Assembly (NCBI GenBank): GCA_949840955.1
Contig: CATKXV010000010.1
Span: 1 to 64,000, forward strand
Origin: an uncultured Anaeroplasmataceae bacterium
Lineage (GTDB): Bacteria; Bacillota_I; Bacilli_A; Acholeplasmatales; Anaeroplasmataceae
Direction of reading: 5' to 3'
DNA: 64,000 bases
Position numbers and translations under genes: made by a program. The notes below the pieces were generated by a model. The model ran no database searches. It worked only from the letters and a program-made list of their open reading frames with translations, and was not told the origin of the DNA. This document shows positions 1 to 7,953 of this stretch, piece by piece; positions within the stretch are counted from its first letter, which is position 1, and each line of letters starts with the position of its first letter.

Positions 1-118
1 CTTTATTATAGCGGATAAGTGATTTTTTGTATAACTTTTATTTCCCACCCGCATAGCAGGTGGTTTTCTGTTTCTCTTGAACATGCACTGTATGTTCAAG
101 TTCAACTGGCTAAAGCCA
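1..118. mobile_element. Three adjacent hairpins, possible end of an IS200/IS605-like element
   Basis: Three inverted repeats follow one another without a credible gene. The first pairs CCACC (45-49) with GGTGG (59-63), extends through GC/GC and is followed by a T-rich stretch. The second is a perfect 9-bp stem (76-84 with 92-100). The third is TGGC-taaa-GCCA (107-118). Runs of subterminal hairpins are typical of IS200/IS605-family ends and their associated RNAs. The family assignment rests only on this resemblance; no transposase is inside the window. The first hairpin could instead be the terminator of a plus-strand gene ending left of the window. Confidence 0.3.
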
Positions 119-121
119 TAA

Positions 122-150
122 TAAAAAAATCAACTTCGAATCCAAGTTGA
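122..150 (-). terminator. Rho-independent terminator of the superoxide reductase gene
   Basis: A 7-bp stem (130-136 with 144-150, loop of 7) is followed on the minus strand by a run of T residues (complement of 122-129). It lies 24 bases past the stop codon. The plus strand also has a T run after the stem, so it may work both ways. Confidence 0.75.
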
Positions 151-173
151 CTTTTTTATAAGCATTTCTAAAT

Positions 174-539
174 TTATGCCTTCCATAATTTATGAATATT
201 ACAATAAGCATAGGCTGTTAGTACTTCTTCACCATTGGCTAAAACAAATTCTGCCATTGGAGCATCTCCAGGATTTAAATTTTTTAACTGATACCCCTTG
301 TTCGTTTCAAGGATAACCCATTCAATATAATGCTCTGGTGCCATTGGATGAGGAACACTACTTACCTTTACAAGCACATGATTTCCCATTTTTTCTACAA
401 CAGGAATATGCTTCTCTAAGGATGCAGATGTTGAATTTGGCAAAATTTCAGTCAAAGGCTTACCACAGCATGAAAGTCCCTCCTGCTGATTTACAAAGGT
501 TAAAATACTGCCACAGCTTTCACAGGTATAAAATTTCAT
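174..539 (-). CDS. dfx: Desulfoferrodoxin-type superoxide reductase
   Basis: 121 aa. Reduces superoxide to hydrogen peroxide in the cytoplasm without releasing oxygen, a detoxification route typical of anaerobes. The N-terminal desulforedoxin-like domain has four cysteine ligands (C6-x2-C9 and C24-C25), so this is the two-iron form. The catalytic domain keeps the expected centre ligands: H44 in EKHIP, H64, H70, and the C-terminal C113-N-I-H116. Length fits the family. An RBS (GGAGATG) sits just before the ATG. The gene is transcribed alone, divergently from uppS, with its own terminator. I saw no clear PerR box upstream. Confidence 0.93.
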   Translation of the reverse strand: MKFYTCESCGSILTFVNQQEGLSCCGKPLTEILPNSTSASLEKHIPVVEKMGNHVLVKVSSVPHPMAPEHYIEWVILETNKGYQLKNLNPGDAPMAEFVLANGEEVLTAYAYCNIHKLWKA

Positions 540-661
540 AAAATCATCTCCATATATAGTTTATCTATATTCAAAAGAATAATGTATGTGAAGTCCCTTC
601 TTTTTGTTTTTTTTTATTCAAATTTATGCTATACTATATAATACTTAAGGAGGATACCCTA

Positions 662-1387
662 ATGAACCTAGATTTAAATAAAATACCTGTGCATGTAGCT
701 ATGATCCTAGATGGAAACGGCAGATGGGCTAAAAAAAGATTGATGCCAAGAACCTATGGTCATCGTAAAGGAGCCTTTAATATTGTAGACATTGCAAAGG
801 CCTGTAATCAAAGAGGAATAAAGTTTCTAACACTCTTCTGCTTCTCAACAGAAAATTGGAATAGACCTACTACAGAGGTTCAATATTTAATGAATGCTCC
901 CATTCGCTATTATAAAAAATATAAAAATAGAATTTTTAATTCCGACTATAAAGTCCAATTTATTGGTAGACGAGATAGACTACCTAATGCCTTAGTACAG
1001 GTTATAGAGGAAATTGAGGAAAACACAAAGGAGCATACGGGATTAACCCTAACGCTTTGTGTAGATTATGGATCCTATGATGAATTAACTACAGCAACAA
1101 AGCAGATTGCTACGCTTGTTAAGGAAAACAAGCTAAAGGTAGAGGAAATCACACCACAGGTTATAGAGGAGCATCTATTCACCAAGGATTATCCTAAGCT
1201 AGACCTACTGATAAGAACAAGTGGAGAAATTCGAATTAGCAATTATCTTCTTTGGCAGCTAGGCTATGCAGAGCTTTATTTTACAGAGACCCTATGGCCT
1301 GATTTTGATGAAAAGGAATTAGATAAAGCACTCCTCAGCTATCAAGGAAGAGCTCGACGCTTTGGTGGTTTAAATGAAAATCATTAG
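662..1387 (+). CDS. uppS: Isoprenyl transferase (undecaprenyl diphosphate synthase)
   Basis: 241 aa. Cis-prenyltransferase that builds C55 undecaprenyl diphosphate, the lipid carrier for cell-wall synthesis. Motifs run in the family order: MILDGNGRWAKKR with the catalytic Asp, FSTENWNRP, and LLIRTSGEIRISN near the C-terminus. An in-frame ATG at 626 lies within promoter-like sequence (TATACT at 630-635). The ATG at 662 has a strong AAGGAGG (647-653) eight bases upstream and gives the normal family N-terminus, so 662 is chosen. The 3' end overlaps ispH by 14 bases, implying translational coupling. Confidence 0.95.
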   Translation: MNLDLNKIPVHVAMILDGNGRWAKKRLMPRTYGHRKGAFNIVDIAKACNQRGIKFLTLFCFSTENWNRPTTEVQYLMNAPIRYYKKYKNRIFNSDYKVQFIGRRDRLPNALVQVIEEIEENTKEHTGLTLTLCVDYGSYDELTTATKQIATLVKENKLKVEEITPQVIEEHLFTKDYPKLDLLIRTSGEIRISNYLLWQLGYAELYFTETLWPDFDEKELDKALLSYQGRARRFGGLNENH

Positions 1388-2237
1388 ACTCGAACCACAA
1401 GGCTATTGTAGTGGTGTAAAAAATGCCTTAACCATGGCTTATCAAGCCATGGAAAATCCCGATTTACCAAGACCCATTTATCTTTTGGGCTCCATCATTC
1501 ATAATAAAACCGTTATTGAGGATTTTAAAGAAAAAGGAGCTATTTTACTTGAGGAAAAGGGAACCTCTAAAACGGAGCTTTTAAAAAAAATTTCCAAGGG
1601 AACCATTATTATATCAGCTCATGGTGTATCTCAAGAGATATATTCCTTAGCCGATCAAAAGGGATTAAAGCTGATTGATACTACCTGTGGAAATGTCAGA
1701 TGGATTCATAAAAGAATTCAACAGCATTTAGAGGAAGGCTATACATGTCTATATATTGGTATGAAGGGACATCCAGAATGCGAGGGTGTCTTAGGCATTT
1801 CCTCCTCAATTCTTCTGATTGAATCCTTAGAACAGGCGAAATTCATCAAGGCAAATCCAGAAAAAATATACGTTACCAATCAAACCACCTTATCCTTATA
1901 TGATACAAAGCAAATCTATGACTATCTGGCTACTGCCTACCCTAATGCAATTTTAGATAATGCCATATGCAAGGCCACGACAATAAGACAAGAGGCCTGC
2001 TATACTCAGGAAAGGGTTGATTTATGCATAGTCGTTGGGGATAAGGCTTCTTCTAACACAAAAAAGCTAGCCCTAGCTAGCCAATCTGTTGGTATCCCTA
2101 CGATACTTGTTGAAAATGTAACAGATGTTCAAAAGCTATCTCTAAAGCAGATAAGCTCCATTTCTATTACCTCAGGTGCTTCTACTCCTAGCCATGTGGT
2201 AGAAGAAATCATAACCTATTTAGAACAGGAAGTATAA
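1374..2237 (+). CDS. ispH: 4-hydroxy-3-methylbut-2-enyl diphosphate reductase
   Basis: 287 aa. Last enzyme of the MEP pathway, making IPP and DMAPP with a [4Fe-4S] cluster. The three conserved cluster cysteines are visible in GYCSGVKNA near the N-terminus, DTTCGNV around residue 100, and NAICKAT around residue 200. The family's SAHGVS and VTNQTTLS motifs are present. It starts inside the end of uppS (14-base overlap), so precursor synthesis and its use for the lipid carrier are co-expressed. The stop codon lies inside the terminator hairpin. The opposing downstream gene is dxs, the first enzyme of the same pathway. Confidence 0.95.
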   Translation: MKIIRLEPQGYCSGVKNALTMAYQAMENPDLPRPIYLLGSIIHNKTVIEDFKEKGAILLEEKGTSKTELLKKISKGTIIISAHGVSQEIYSLADQKGLKLIDTTCGNVRWIHKRIQQHLEEGYTCLYIGMKGHPECEGVLGISSSILLIESLEQAKFIKANPEKIYVTNQTTLSLYDTKQIYDYLATAYPNAILDNAICKATTIRQEACYTQERVDLCIVVGDKASSNTKKLALASQSVGIPTILVENVTDVQKLSLKQISSISITSGASTPSHVVEEIITYLEQEV

Positions 2238-2257
2238 TTCTACTTCTTGTTTTTTTT
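2226..2257 (+). terminator. Terminator of uppS-ispH
   Basis: A roughly 9-bp stem (2226-2234 with 2241-2249, one G-T pair) with a 6-base loop is followed by eight T residues. The ispH stop codon is in the loop. Confidence 0.85.
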
Positions 2258-2302
2258 ATGAGAAAAAGCAAATTTCTTATTCTTCTTTTACTTTCATCCT
2301 TT

Positions 2303-2333
2303 TTCAAAAGAAAATGAGGCAAAAAAGCCTCAT
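2303..2333 (-). terminator. Terminator of dxs
   Basis: ATGAGGC (2314-2320) pairs with GCCTCAT (2327-2333) around a six-base loop. On the minus strand the stem is followed by a T-rich tract. It begins 3 bases after the dxs stop codon. Confidence 0.8.
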
Positions 2334-2335
2334 AT

Positions 2336-4177
2336 CTACTCTGAATTCCGTATCAAACGGACAATATTTTCATCTGAAAAGCCATAATGATCTAAAACCT
2401 CTTTGATTTTACCATGAGGAAGGAGAATGTCCTTATCAAAGGCTAAGGATTTTACACTATTTTTAAGTCCATTTTGTTGAACAAAGGAAAGAATATCCTC
2501 ATATAGGCCTCCCTTTTGAATTACCTGTTCCATAACAATAATGGTTTTATGCTGCTTTAAAATATCATAAAGCATTTCCTTATCCAAAGGCTTGATATAA
2601 CGAGCATTGACTAAGGAACAAGACAAATGCTCTTCCTCTATCAAATGCTTTATGCGATTTATATCTGGACCATAGGATATCACACAGGTCTTTTTTCCTT
2701 GGATCAAGTAGCTCCAGCTTGGCTCTATTTTCAAATCATAATTTAGACAATCCAAATGAATGAGTACATTTTCTCTAGGATAACGAATAACTATAGGTCC
2801 CTTATGCGTAAATGCATAATTAAAAATACCCACAAGCTCCTCAGGATCCTTTGGCATAGCTACCATAACATTAGGCATAGACCCAAACATAGCTACATCA
2901 TAAATACCCTGATGGGTTGAACCATCCTCTCCAACAACTCCAGCACGATCAATACCAATAATCACAGGTAAATTTTGTCGTGCAATATCATTTAATATTT
3001 CATCATAGGCTCTTTGAGCAAAGGTTGAATAATATAGCAATACAACCTTTTTCTTACTTAAAGCAATTCCAGCTGCCATATCTGCTGCATGCTCCTCTGC
3101 GATACCAACATCATAGAAATCCTTAGGATATTCATAAGCAAATTTTTCTAGCTTAGAGCCTTCCTTCATTGCAGGTGTTATGACGAAAAACTGCTCTTCT
3201 ATTCTCTTCTTTGTTAAATAATGGGTTACAATATCCGAATACGAATGCTCATAGGGATTAAACTTTTTCAAAGGCTCTCCAGTTTCCTTATGAAATGGAC
3301 CAACCCCATGAAAGCTCCCCTCCTGATCCTCTTCTGAGGGGCGATACCCTTTTCCCTTTTGGGTTATAATATGTAAAATAACAGGCTCCTTATTTTTCTC
3401 AACACGCTTTAAAGCCTTGATACAGGACCTCAAATCATTTCCCTTGATTGGACCGTAATAGTCAAAGCCTAAGTCCTCAAAAATGTTATCCTGCTGAATA
3501 AATGCTTTAATTCCACGCTTCATTTGATGAAACCAATTGGTAACAAAGGTTGGAAAAATAAAATTCAAAAATCGCTTAAAGCCTCTCCAAAAATGAGTCC
3601 CTCTAAGTCTAGAAAAAGCCTTAGAAAGTGCTCCAACGGATTTAGAAATACCCATTTTATTATCATTTAATATAATAATAGGAGCTAAATTTTTTAAGGT
3701 ACCTAAATAATTTAATCCTTCAAAGGCAACTCCATTCATAATGGCAGAATCTCCTATGAGGCTGATTACCTTATCCTTTGGATTATCACTTGCAAGAAGC
3801 ATTCCAGCCATTGCAGAGATGGTTGTAGAGGAATGCCCTGATTCCCAAACATCATATTTAGATTCTTCCTTATGTATGTATCCACTCATTCCACCATATT
3901 GGCGTAAATGAACAAAATCCTTGGCCCTACCCGTAAGTATTTTATGTACATAGGATTGATGCCCAACATCAAATAAAAATTTATCATGCTCTGGATCAAA
4001 TACATAATACATTGCTATGGTTATTTCAACTACTCCTAAATTACTGCTTAAATGTCCTCCTGTTTTTGATATGGTATCGACTAAGAATTCTCTAATTTGG
4101 CTTGCAAGCTCTTTTAATTCTTTGATCGACATTTTTTTTATAAACGAAGGATCCTTTATTTCAAGTAAATCAATCAT
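2336..4177 (-). CDS. dxs: 1-deoxy-D-xylulose-5-phosphate synthase
   Basis: 613 aa, family length. Thiamine-diphosphate enzyme that condenses pyruvate and glyceraldehyde 3-phosphate, the first step of the MEP pathway. The N-terminal GGHLSSNLGVVE and ESGHSSTTIS motifs, the middle GIAEEHAADMA with the catalytic Glu, and GEDGSTHQG are all in order. The TPP/metal motif, normally GDG...N, reads GDS (residues 142-144) followed by LNDN at about 170-173; the substitution is discussed in findings. It stands alone between its own promoter and terminator, converging on uppS-ispH. Confidence 0.94.
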   Translation of the reverse strand: MIDLLEIKDPSFIKKMSIKELKELASQIREFLVDTISKTGGHLSSNLGVVEITIAMYYVFDPEHDKFLFDVGHQSYVHKILTGRAKDFVHLRQYGGMSGYIHKEESKYDVWESGHSSTTISAMAGMLLASDNPKDKVISLIGDSAIMNGVAFEGLNYLGTLKNLAPIIILNDNKMGISKSVGALSKAFSRLRGTHFWRGFKRFLNFIFPTFVTNWFHQMKRGIKAFIQQDNIFEDLGFDYYGPIKGNDLRSCIKALKRVEKNKEPVILHIITQKGKGYRPSEEDQEGSFHGVGPFHKETGEPLKKFNPYEHSYSDIVTHYLTKKRIEEQFFVITPAMKEGSKLEKFAYEYPKDFYDVGIAEEHAADMAAGIALSKKKVVLLYYSTFAQRAYDEILNDIARQNLPVIIGIDRAGVVGEDGSTHQGIYDVAMFGSMPNVMVAMPKDPEELVGIFNYAFTHKGPIVIRYPRENVLIHLDCLNYDLKIEPSWSYLIQGKKTCVISYGPDINRIKHLIEEEHLSCSLVNARYIKPLDKEMLYDILKQHKTIIVMEQVIQKGGLYEDILSFVQQNGLKNSVKSLAFDKDILLPHGKIKEVLDHYGFSDENIVRLIRNSE

Positions 4178-4211
4178 AAGCTACACCCTTTTCCTAAAGT
4201 GTTTCTATATA

Positions 4212-4240
4212 ATTATACTAATTTTGGACAACAAATACAA
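4212..4240 (-). promoter_or_regulatory. SigA-type promoter of dxs
   Basis: Minus strand: TTGTAT (4235-4240), 17-base spacer, perfect TATAAT (4212-4217). It lies about 35-60 bases upstream of the dxs start codon. Confidence 0.65.
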
Positions 4241-4324
4241 CCTAAACCCTTAATTTTTCCTATAATTACCATGTTATTATCCCGTTTTGGGCTAAAACTA
4301 TAAGTGTAAAGGATGTGAAAGAAT

Positions 4325-4495
4325 ATGAATAAAAAGATTACCTGTAGACCTTGTAAGGAACAAAACAACTGGGAAATCGAAGATCAATATGGTGAAGTAT
4401 TAGATACACACTATAGCACAAAGGAGTCCTGTATTATTGCAGGAGAACGTATAGCTACAGAATGTGGCTGTGAATTATGCATTTGTGAGGATTAA
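4325..4495 (+). CDS. Cysteine-rich micro-protein, DUF2188-like
   Basis: 56 aa with seven cysteines (C7, C10, C36, C47, C49, C52, C54): an N-terminal CxxC and a C-terminal CxCxxCxC. The core (W16, the HYSTKE segment at 29-34, an alanine-glycine helix, then an ELCIC strand) resembles the small beta-beta-alpha-beta DUF2188 fold. That resemblance is my inference. The cysteine spacing suggests zinc or iron-sulfur binding. An AAAGGA ribosome site precedes the ATG, and a bidirectional terminator follows. It stands alone, divergent from dxs. Function unknown; codon use looks like its neighbours. Confidence 0.75.
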   Translation: MNKKITCRPCKEQNNWEIEDQYGEVLDTHYSTKESCIIAGERIATECGCELCICED

Positions 4496-4525
4496 GAATC
4501 CTTAAAAATCTCTTAATTTTACAAT

Positions 4526-4560
4526 ATAAAAGGGAAGCCATAAAAAGGCTTCCTATTTCT
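4526..4560. terminator. Bidirectional terminator between the Cys-rich gene and the TcdA-patatin gene
   Basis: GGAAGCC (4533-4539) pairs with GGCTTCC (4547-4553) around a 7-base loop. T-rich tracts follow on both strands. It ends at the stop codon of the minus-strand fusion gene. Confidence 0.8.
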
Positions 4561-6076
4561 TTTGAATAAAGGCCTGTAAGGCTTCATAAGAATTTTTAGC
4601 ATCCGCATACCCCAAATTATACGCTTCCTCTAGCTTCTTCTTATCCTTTTCTAGTCGATCAATCTCTAATGCTTTAGATGGACGAAGAATAAAAACATTT
4701 TTATCCTTTTCCATCATCGCAAGAATTTTATTATAATGAATATGTCGTTGATCTAATGCCTTTAATAGTTTAGGATATTTCCTGTATTTAAGCTTAATAG
4801 CTTTAGCTAAGATGGGATTTTGTTTTTGACATAGATAGCCTTGAGGCTTCGTTAATACAACCAAACATTTATTTGCATTCTTTTTGGCTTCCAGATAGGG
4901 CACAGAATCTGCGATTCCTCCATCTAGGTATCCATTTCCGTCAATCGTCTGAATTTCAGCAAGCAGAGGAAGACTAGATGAGGCACATATATATTCAATA
5001 TCCTTAGTATAATCTAGGCAGGGATGATATTCTGCTTTTCCTGTTTCTACATTCGTAACCGTGGCATAAAGCTTACAAGGATTTTGGTGAGCCGTTTCAT
5101 AATCAAAGGGAATAAGCTCATTCGGTATTTTATAATATACAAACTCCTTATTAAAATAATTACCTGTTCTTGTTAAGCTTCTTTTTGAAACACAAGCTGG
5201 ATTATCCACATAATCGACTAAGGAATGATATCCCCTTGTCCTTTGCTTCGATATAAAGCTTGCTCCAACACAGGCTCCTGCTGAAACACCATATACTGAA
5301 TCAAATTCAATATGGTTTTCTAAAAGAAAATCTAGTACACCTGCTGTATAGACTCCCTTCATTCCTCCTCCCTCTAATACGAGATGGATTCGCTTATTTT
5401 TAACTTGCTCCTGAAGGCTTAGAACAACATGTCTTGCTAGGAGAAGTCCTGCTATACTTGGAACAAAGGAAACTGTAGGTAAGTGTTCAAATTCTTTCAT
5501 TACAGGCTCTTCTGTTGAAAATAACACCTCAACATCAGAAATATCTAATTTTTTCAATTCTAGCCTCAGCTTTTTTGCCAAAGGACAAACAGATGTTTTG
5601 GAAATATCCTTAATTTGGAATTTTGTAGGGTCTAGCTTATTGGCTGTTCCACAGCATGAAATGACTCTTTTTCCAGCTTCCTTAGCGTGCTGAATAATAG
5701 CAAGCTTTCCAGCAACATCATCAATGCAATCCAATACAAAATCGAATTTACTAAAATCAATTTTTTCAATTGTTGTAGCATCAATTCGCAAAGGATAAGC
5801 ATAAACCTGAGCCTGGGGATTAATATCTAATATACGACCACCACAGACCTCAATTTTTGGATGCCCTATGGTGGATTCTAATGCATAGAGCTGTCTATTT
5901 TTATTTGAAACTTGAATTACATCATAATCAATAATACTGAAGCATCCTATGCCCTGTCTTGCAAGAGCCTCAACAGCATAGCTACCAACACCACCTAGAC
6001 CAAAAATAGCAACATGTGCATTTTTTAATGCTTCTATCGTTTCTTCACCAAGTAATGGGATAGAGCGTTCCTCCAT
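4553..6076 (-). CDS. Fusion of tRNA t6A dehydratase (TcdA) and patatin-like phospholipase
   Basis: 507 aa in one uninterrupted frame. Residues 1 to about 224 are a ThiF/E1-like TcdA, which cyclises t6A37 of tRNAs to ct6A: GLGGVGS (26-31) for ATP, NRQ (60-62), and the family's KTSVCPLAKKLR (160-171). Residues about 228-507 are a complete patatin hydrolase: GGGMKG oxyanion loop (236-241), GVSAGA with nucleophile Ser265, and the DGG motif with Asp385. The junction KNKR(I) leaves both catalytic halves intact. Each half is normally a separate protein of about 250-290 aa. It follows pepF by 4 bases. Whether the polypeptide is cleaved is unknown. Confidence 0.9.
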   Translation of the reverse strand: MEERSIPLLGEETIEALKNAHVAIFGLGGVGSYAVEALARQGIGCFSIIDYDVIQVSNKNRQLYALESTIGHPKIEVCGGRILDINPQAQVYAYPLRIDATTIEKIDFSKFDFVLDCIDDVAGKLAIIQHAKEAGKRVISCCGTANKLDPTKFQIKDISKTSVCPLAKKLRLELKKLDISDVEVLFSTEEPVMKEFEHLPTVSFVPSIAGLLLARHVVLSLQEQVKNKRIHLVLEGGGMKGVYTAGVLDFLLENHIEFDSVYGVSAGACVGASFISKQRTRGYHSLVDYVDNPACVSKRSLTRTGNYFNKEFVYYKIPNELIPFDYETAHQNPCKLYATVTNVETGKAEYHPCLDYTKDIEYICASSSLPLLAEIQTIDGNGYLDGGIADSVPYLEAKKNANKCLVVLTKPQGYLCQKQNPILAKAIKLKYRKYPKLLKALDQRHIHYNKILAMMEKDKNVFILRPSKALEIDRLEKDKKKLEEAYNLGYADAKNSYEALQAFIQKK

Positions 6077-6080
6077 TATA

Positions 6081-7841
6081 TCACTCCTCTAAAAGCTTCT
6101 TTAATTCTTTGGTTAATTCCTCTAAGCGATGAACAACCGCTAAAAAGGCATCTGTCTTCGTTAAATCCACTCCTGCTGTCTTTACAATCTCAATCGGATA
6201 ATTAGAACCACCCATAGAAAGCATAGCAATATACTTCTTTAATGCCTCCTTAGGATTTTTCTTAACCTCCTCATAAATAGCTAAGCTTGCAGCAAAGCTA
6301 GTGGCATATTGATAAACATAAAATGGCGTATGGAAAAAGTGAGGTATGTATGCCCATACATTGTTTTTTAAAGGCTCTTCCTCTAAATGAATTCCATAAT
6401 AATCCCAATATAGCTCTGTCATAATACTACCTAATGCTTCTGCTGTAACAGGCTTTTTATTCTCAACCAGCTGATGTGCAAGATATTCATAATTCGCAAA
6501 TAGAGTCTGTCGATAAAAGGTAGATACAATATTATCTATCGCCTGCTGCAAGATAACGATTTTTTCGTTCTTATTATTGGAATGCTCCATCATATAATCT
6601 AAAAATAATTGCTCGTTGAAGGTAGAGGCTATTTCAGCTACAAATATTGTATAATTTGCATTGACCTCATCCTGATGCTCATTCGAATATAGGCTATGAA
6701 TGGAATGCCCTGCTTCATGGGCTATTGTAAACGCACTATCTAAATTATCATTATGATTTAGCAAGATGAAGGTTCCTTCCTTGTAGAGTCCTGTTGAATA
6801 AGCACCTGTACGTTTTCCATCCTTAGTATATACAGATACTCTTCCATCCTCTAATGCCTTACAGGCATGCTGATAATAATCCTCTCCTAGCGTTTTACAT
6901 GCTTCTAAAACCATTTTTTTAGAGGCATCGTAAGAGTATACCTCTTTACTTTCAGCAAAGCTTAAAAACCGATCATAGGTGTGTAGAGTCTCTAATTTAA
7001 AGTATTTCTTTCGCAAAGCATAATATTCCTGAAGAGGCCTACTGTTTTCTCTTGCCGTTTGAATTAAGGACAGGAACACCTCCTTTGGTATAGCATTATA
7101 ATATAAATGACTCTCTAATATAGATTGATATCCACGATTTTTCACCTCTGCCAGCTCAGATTGCATAATGCCATCATAAATTGCGGCAAAGGTATTTTTA
7201 TGCTGCTCATAAAATTGATAAATCGCCTCAAATACAACTCTTCGATCCTCTTGATTGGATAATATTCCTAAATAATATTGGAAATTGGATTCATTTAATG
7301 ACAATACCTCTCCAGTAGATATTTTAACCTCAATCCCCTCTCGATCAGAAACGGCTAGCTTATCATATAATCGATTAAATCCACCTGTTGCTTCTCCATA
7401 GTTTGCCATAAGCTCTTCACTTTTCCCATCCAAATAATACCTTTGGTTGCGAAATAATTGATCAAACGAATGCTGGTATTTTATCAGCTTATCGTTTTGT
7501 AAGTATTCAAAAAGCTTTTCCTTGTCATTCGTAAGAATCTCAGGATTGATAAACGCAGATTTACTTATCATTTCATTCCAAAGCTGGTAAACCTTCTGAT
7601 AGTCCACTCCGGATAAAGTATCCTTTTGATTCAAATCATACTTCATAGAAGCATAACAAAAAAGCTTTTCTAAATGCTCATAAATCGGGCTCATCACACG
7701 ATCATATTCAAGAAATCCCTCTAAGGAATTTAATTTTCCCTTTAAGCCTTCTATGGCTTGGATTTCTAAAGGAAAGGCCTCCAATGCCTTTAAAAATTCT
7801 GCATGTGTTTTATAAATTAACTCTAAATTCCATTCATTCAT
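6081..7841 (-). CDS. pepF: Oligoendopeptidase F (M3 metallopeptidase)
   Basis: 586 aa. Cytoplasmic zinc peptidase that degrades short peptides. The HEAGH zinc motif (375-379) with a downstream Glu ligand (about 403, in VAEIASTFNE) identifies the M3B/PepF family, and length is typical. The C-terminal region has the conserved YQYATSF segment. The ATG at 7841 has a GGAGG-like site just upstream. It is the first gene of a two-gene operon with the TcdA-patatin fusion, 4 bases downstream. Confidence 0.93.
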   Translation of the reverse strand: MNEWNLELIYKTHAEFLKALEAFPLEIQAIEGLKGKLNSLEGFLEYDRVMSPIYEHLEKLFCYASMKYDLNQKDTLSGVDYQKVYQLWNEMISKSAFINPEILTNDKEKLFEYLQNDKLIKYQHSFDQLFRNQRYYLDGKSEELMANYGEATGGFNRLYDKLAVSDREGIEVKISTGEVLSLNESNFQYYLGILSNQEDRRVVFEAIYQFYEQHKNTFAAIYDGIMQSELAEVKNRGYQSILESHLYYNAIPKEVFLSLIQTARENSRPLQEYYALRKKYFKLETLHTYDRFLSFAESKEVYSYDASKKMVLEACKTLGEDYYQHACKALEDGRVSVYTKDGKRTGAYSTGLYKEGTFILLNHNDNLDSAFTIAHEAGHSIHSLYSNEHQDEVNANYTIFVAEIASTFNEQLFLDYMMEHSNNKNEKIVILQQAIDNIVSTFYRQTLFANYEYLAHQLVENKKPVTAEALGSIMTELYWDYYGIHLEEEPLKNNVWAYIPHFFHTPFYVYQYATSFAASLAIYEEVKKNPKEALKKYIAMLSMGGSNYPIEIVKTAGVDLTKTDAFLAVVHRLEELTKELKKLLEE

Positions 7842-7906
7842 ATAAAAACCTCCAAAATATATATCCCTATTTTACTATAAAATCTAAAAAAAATAAAGAA
7901 AAATAC

Positions 7907-7935
7907 TTTATCTTTTAAAGATTTAAAGATATAAT
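7907..7935 (+). promoter_or_regulatory. SigA-type promoter of tmcAL
   Basis: TTTATC (7907-7912), 17-base spacer, perfect TATAAT (7930-7935). The transcript would start about a dozen bases before the ATG at 7954, so the leader is very short. Confidence 0.55.
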
Positions 7936-7953
7936 TTAGGTTAGGTGATTCAT

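Noticed and set aside
626-661. Earlier in-frame ATG for uppS
   Set aside because: It lies in promoter-like sequence with no ribosome site; AAGGAGG points to 662.
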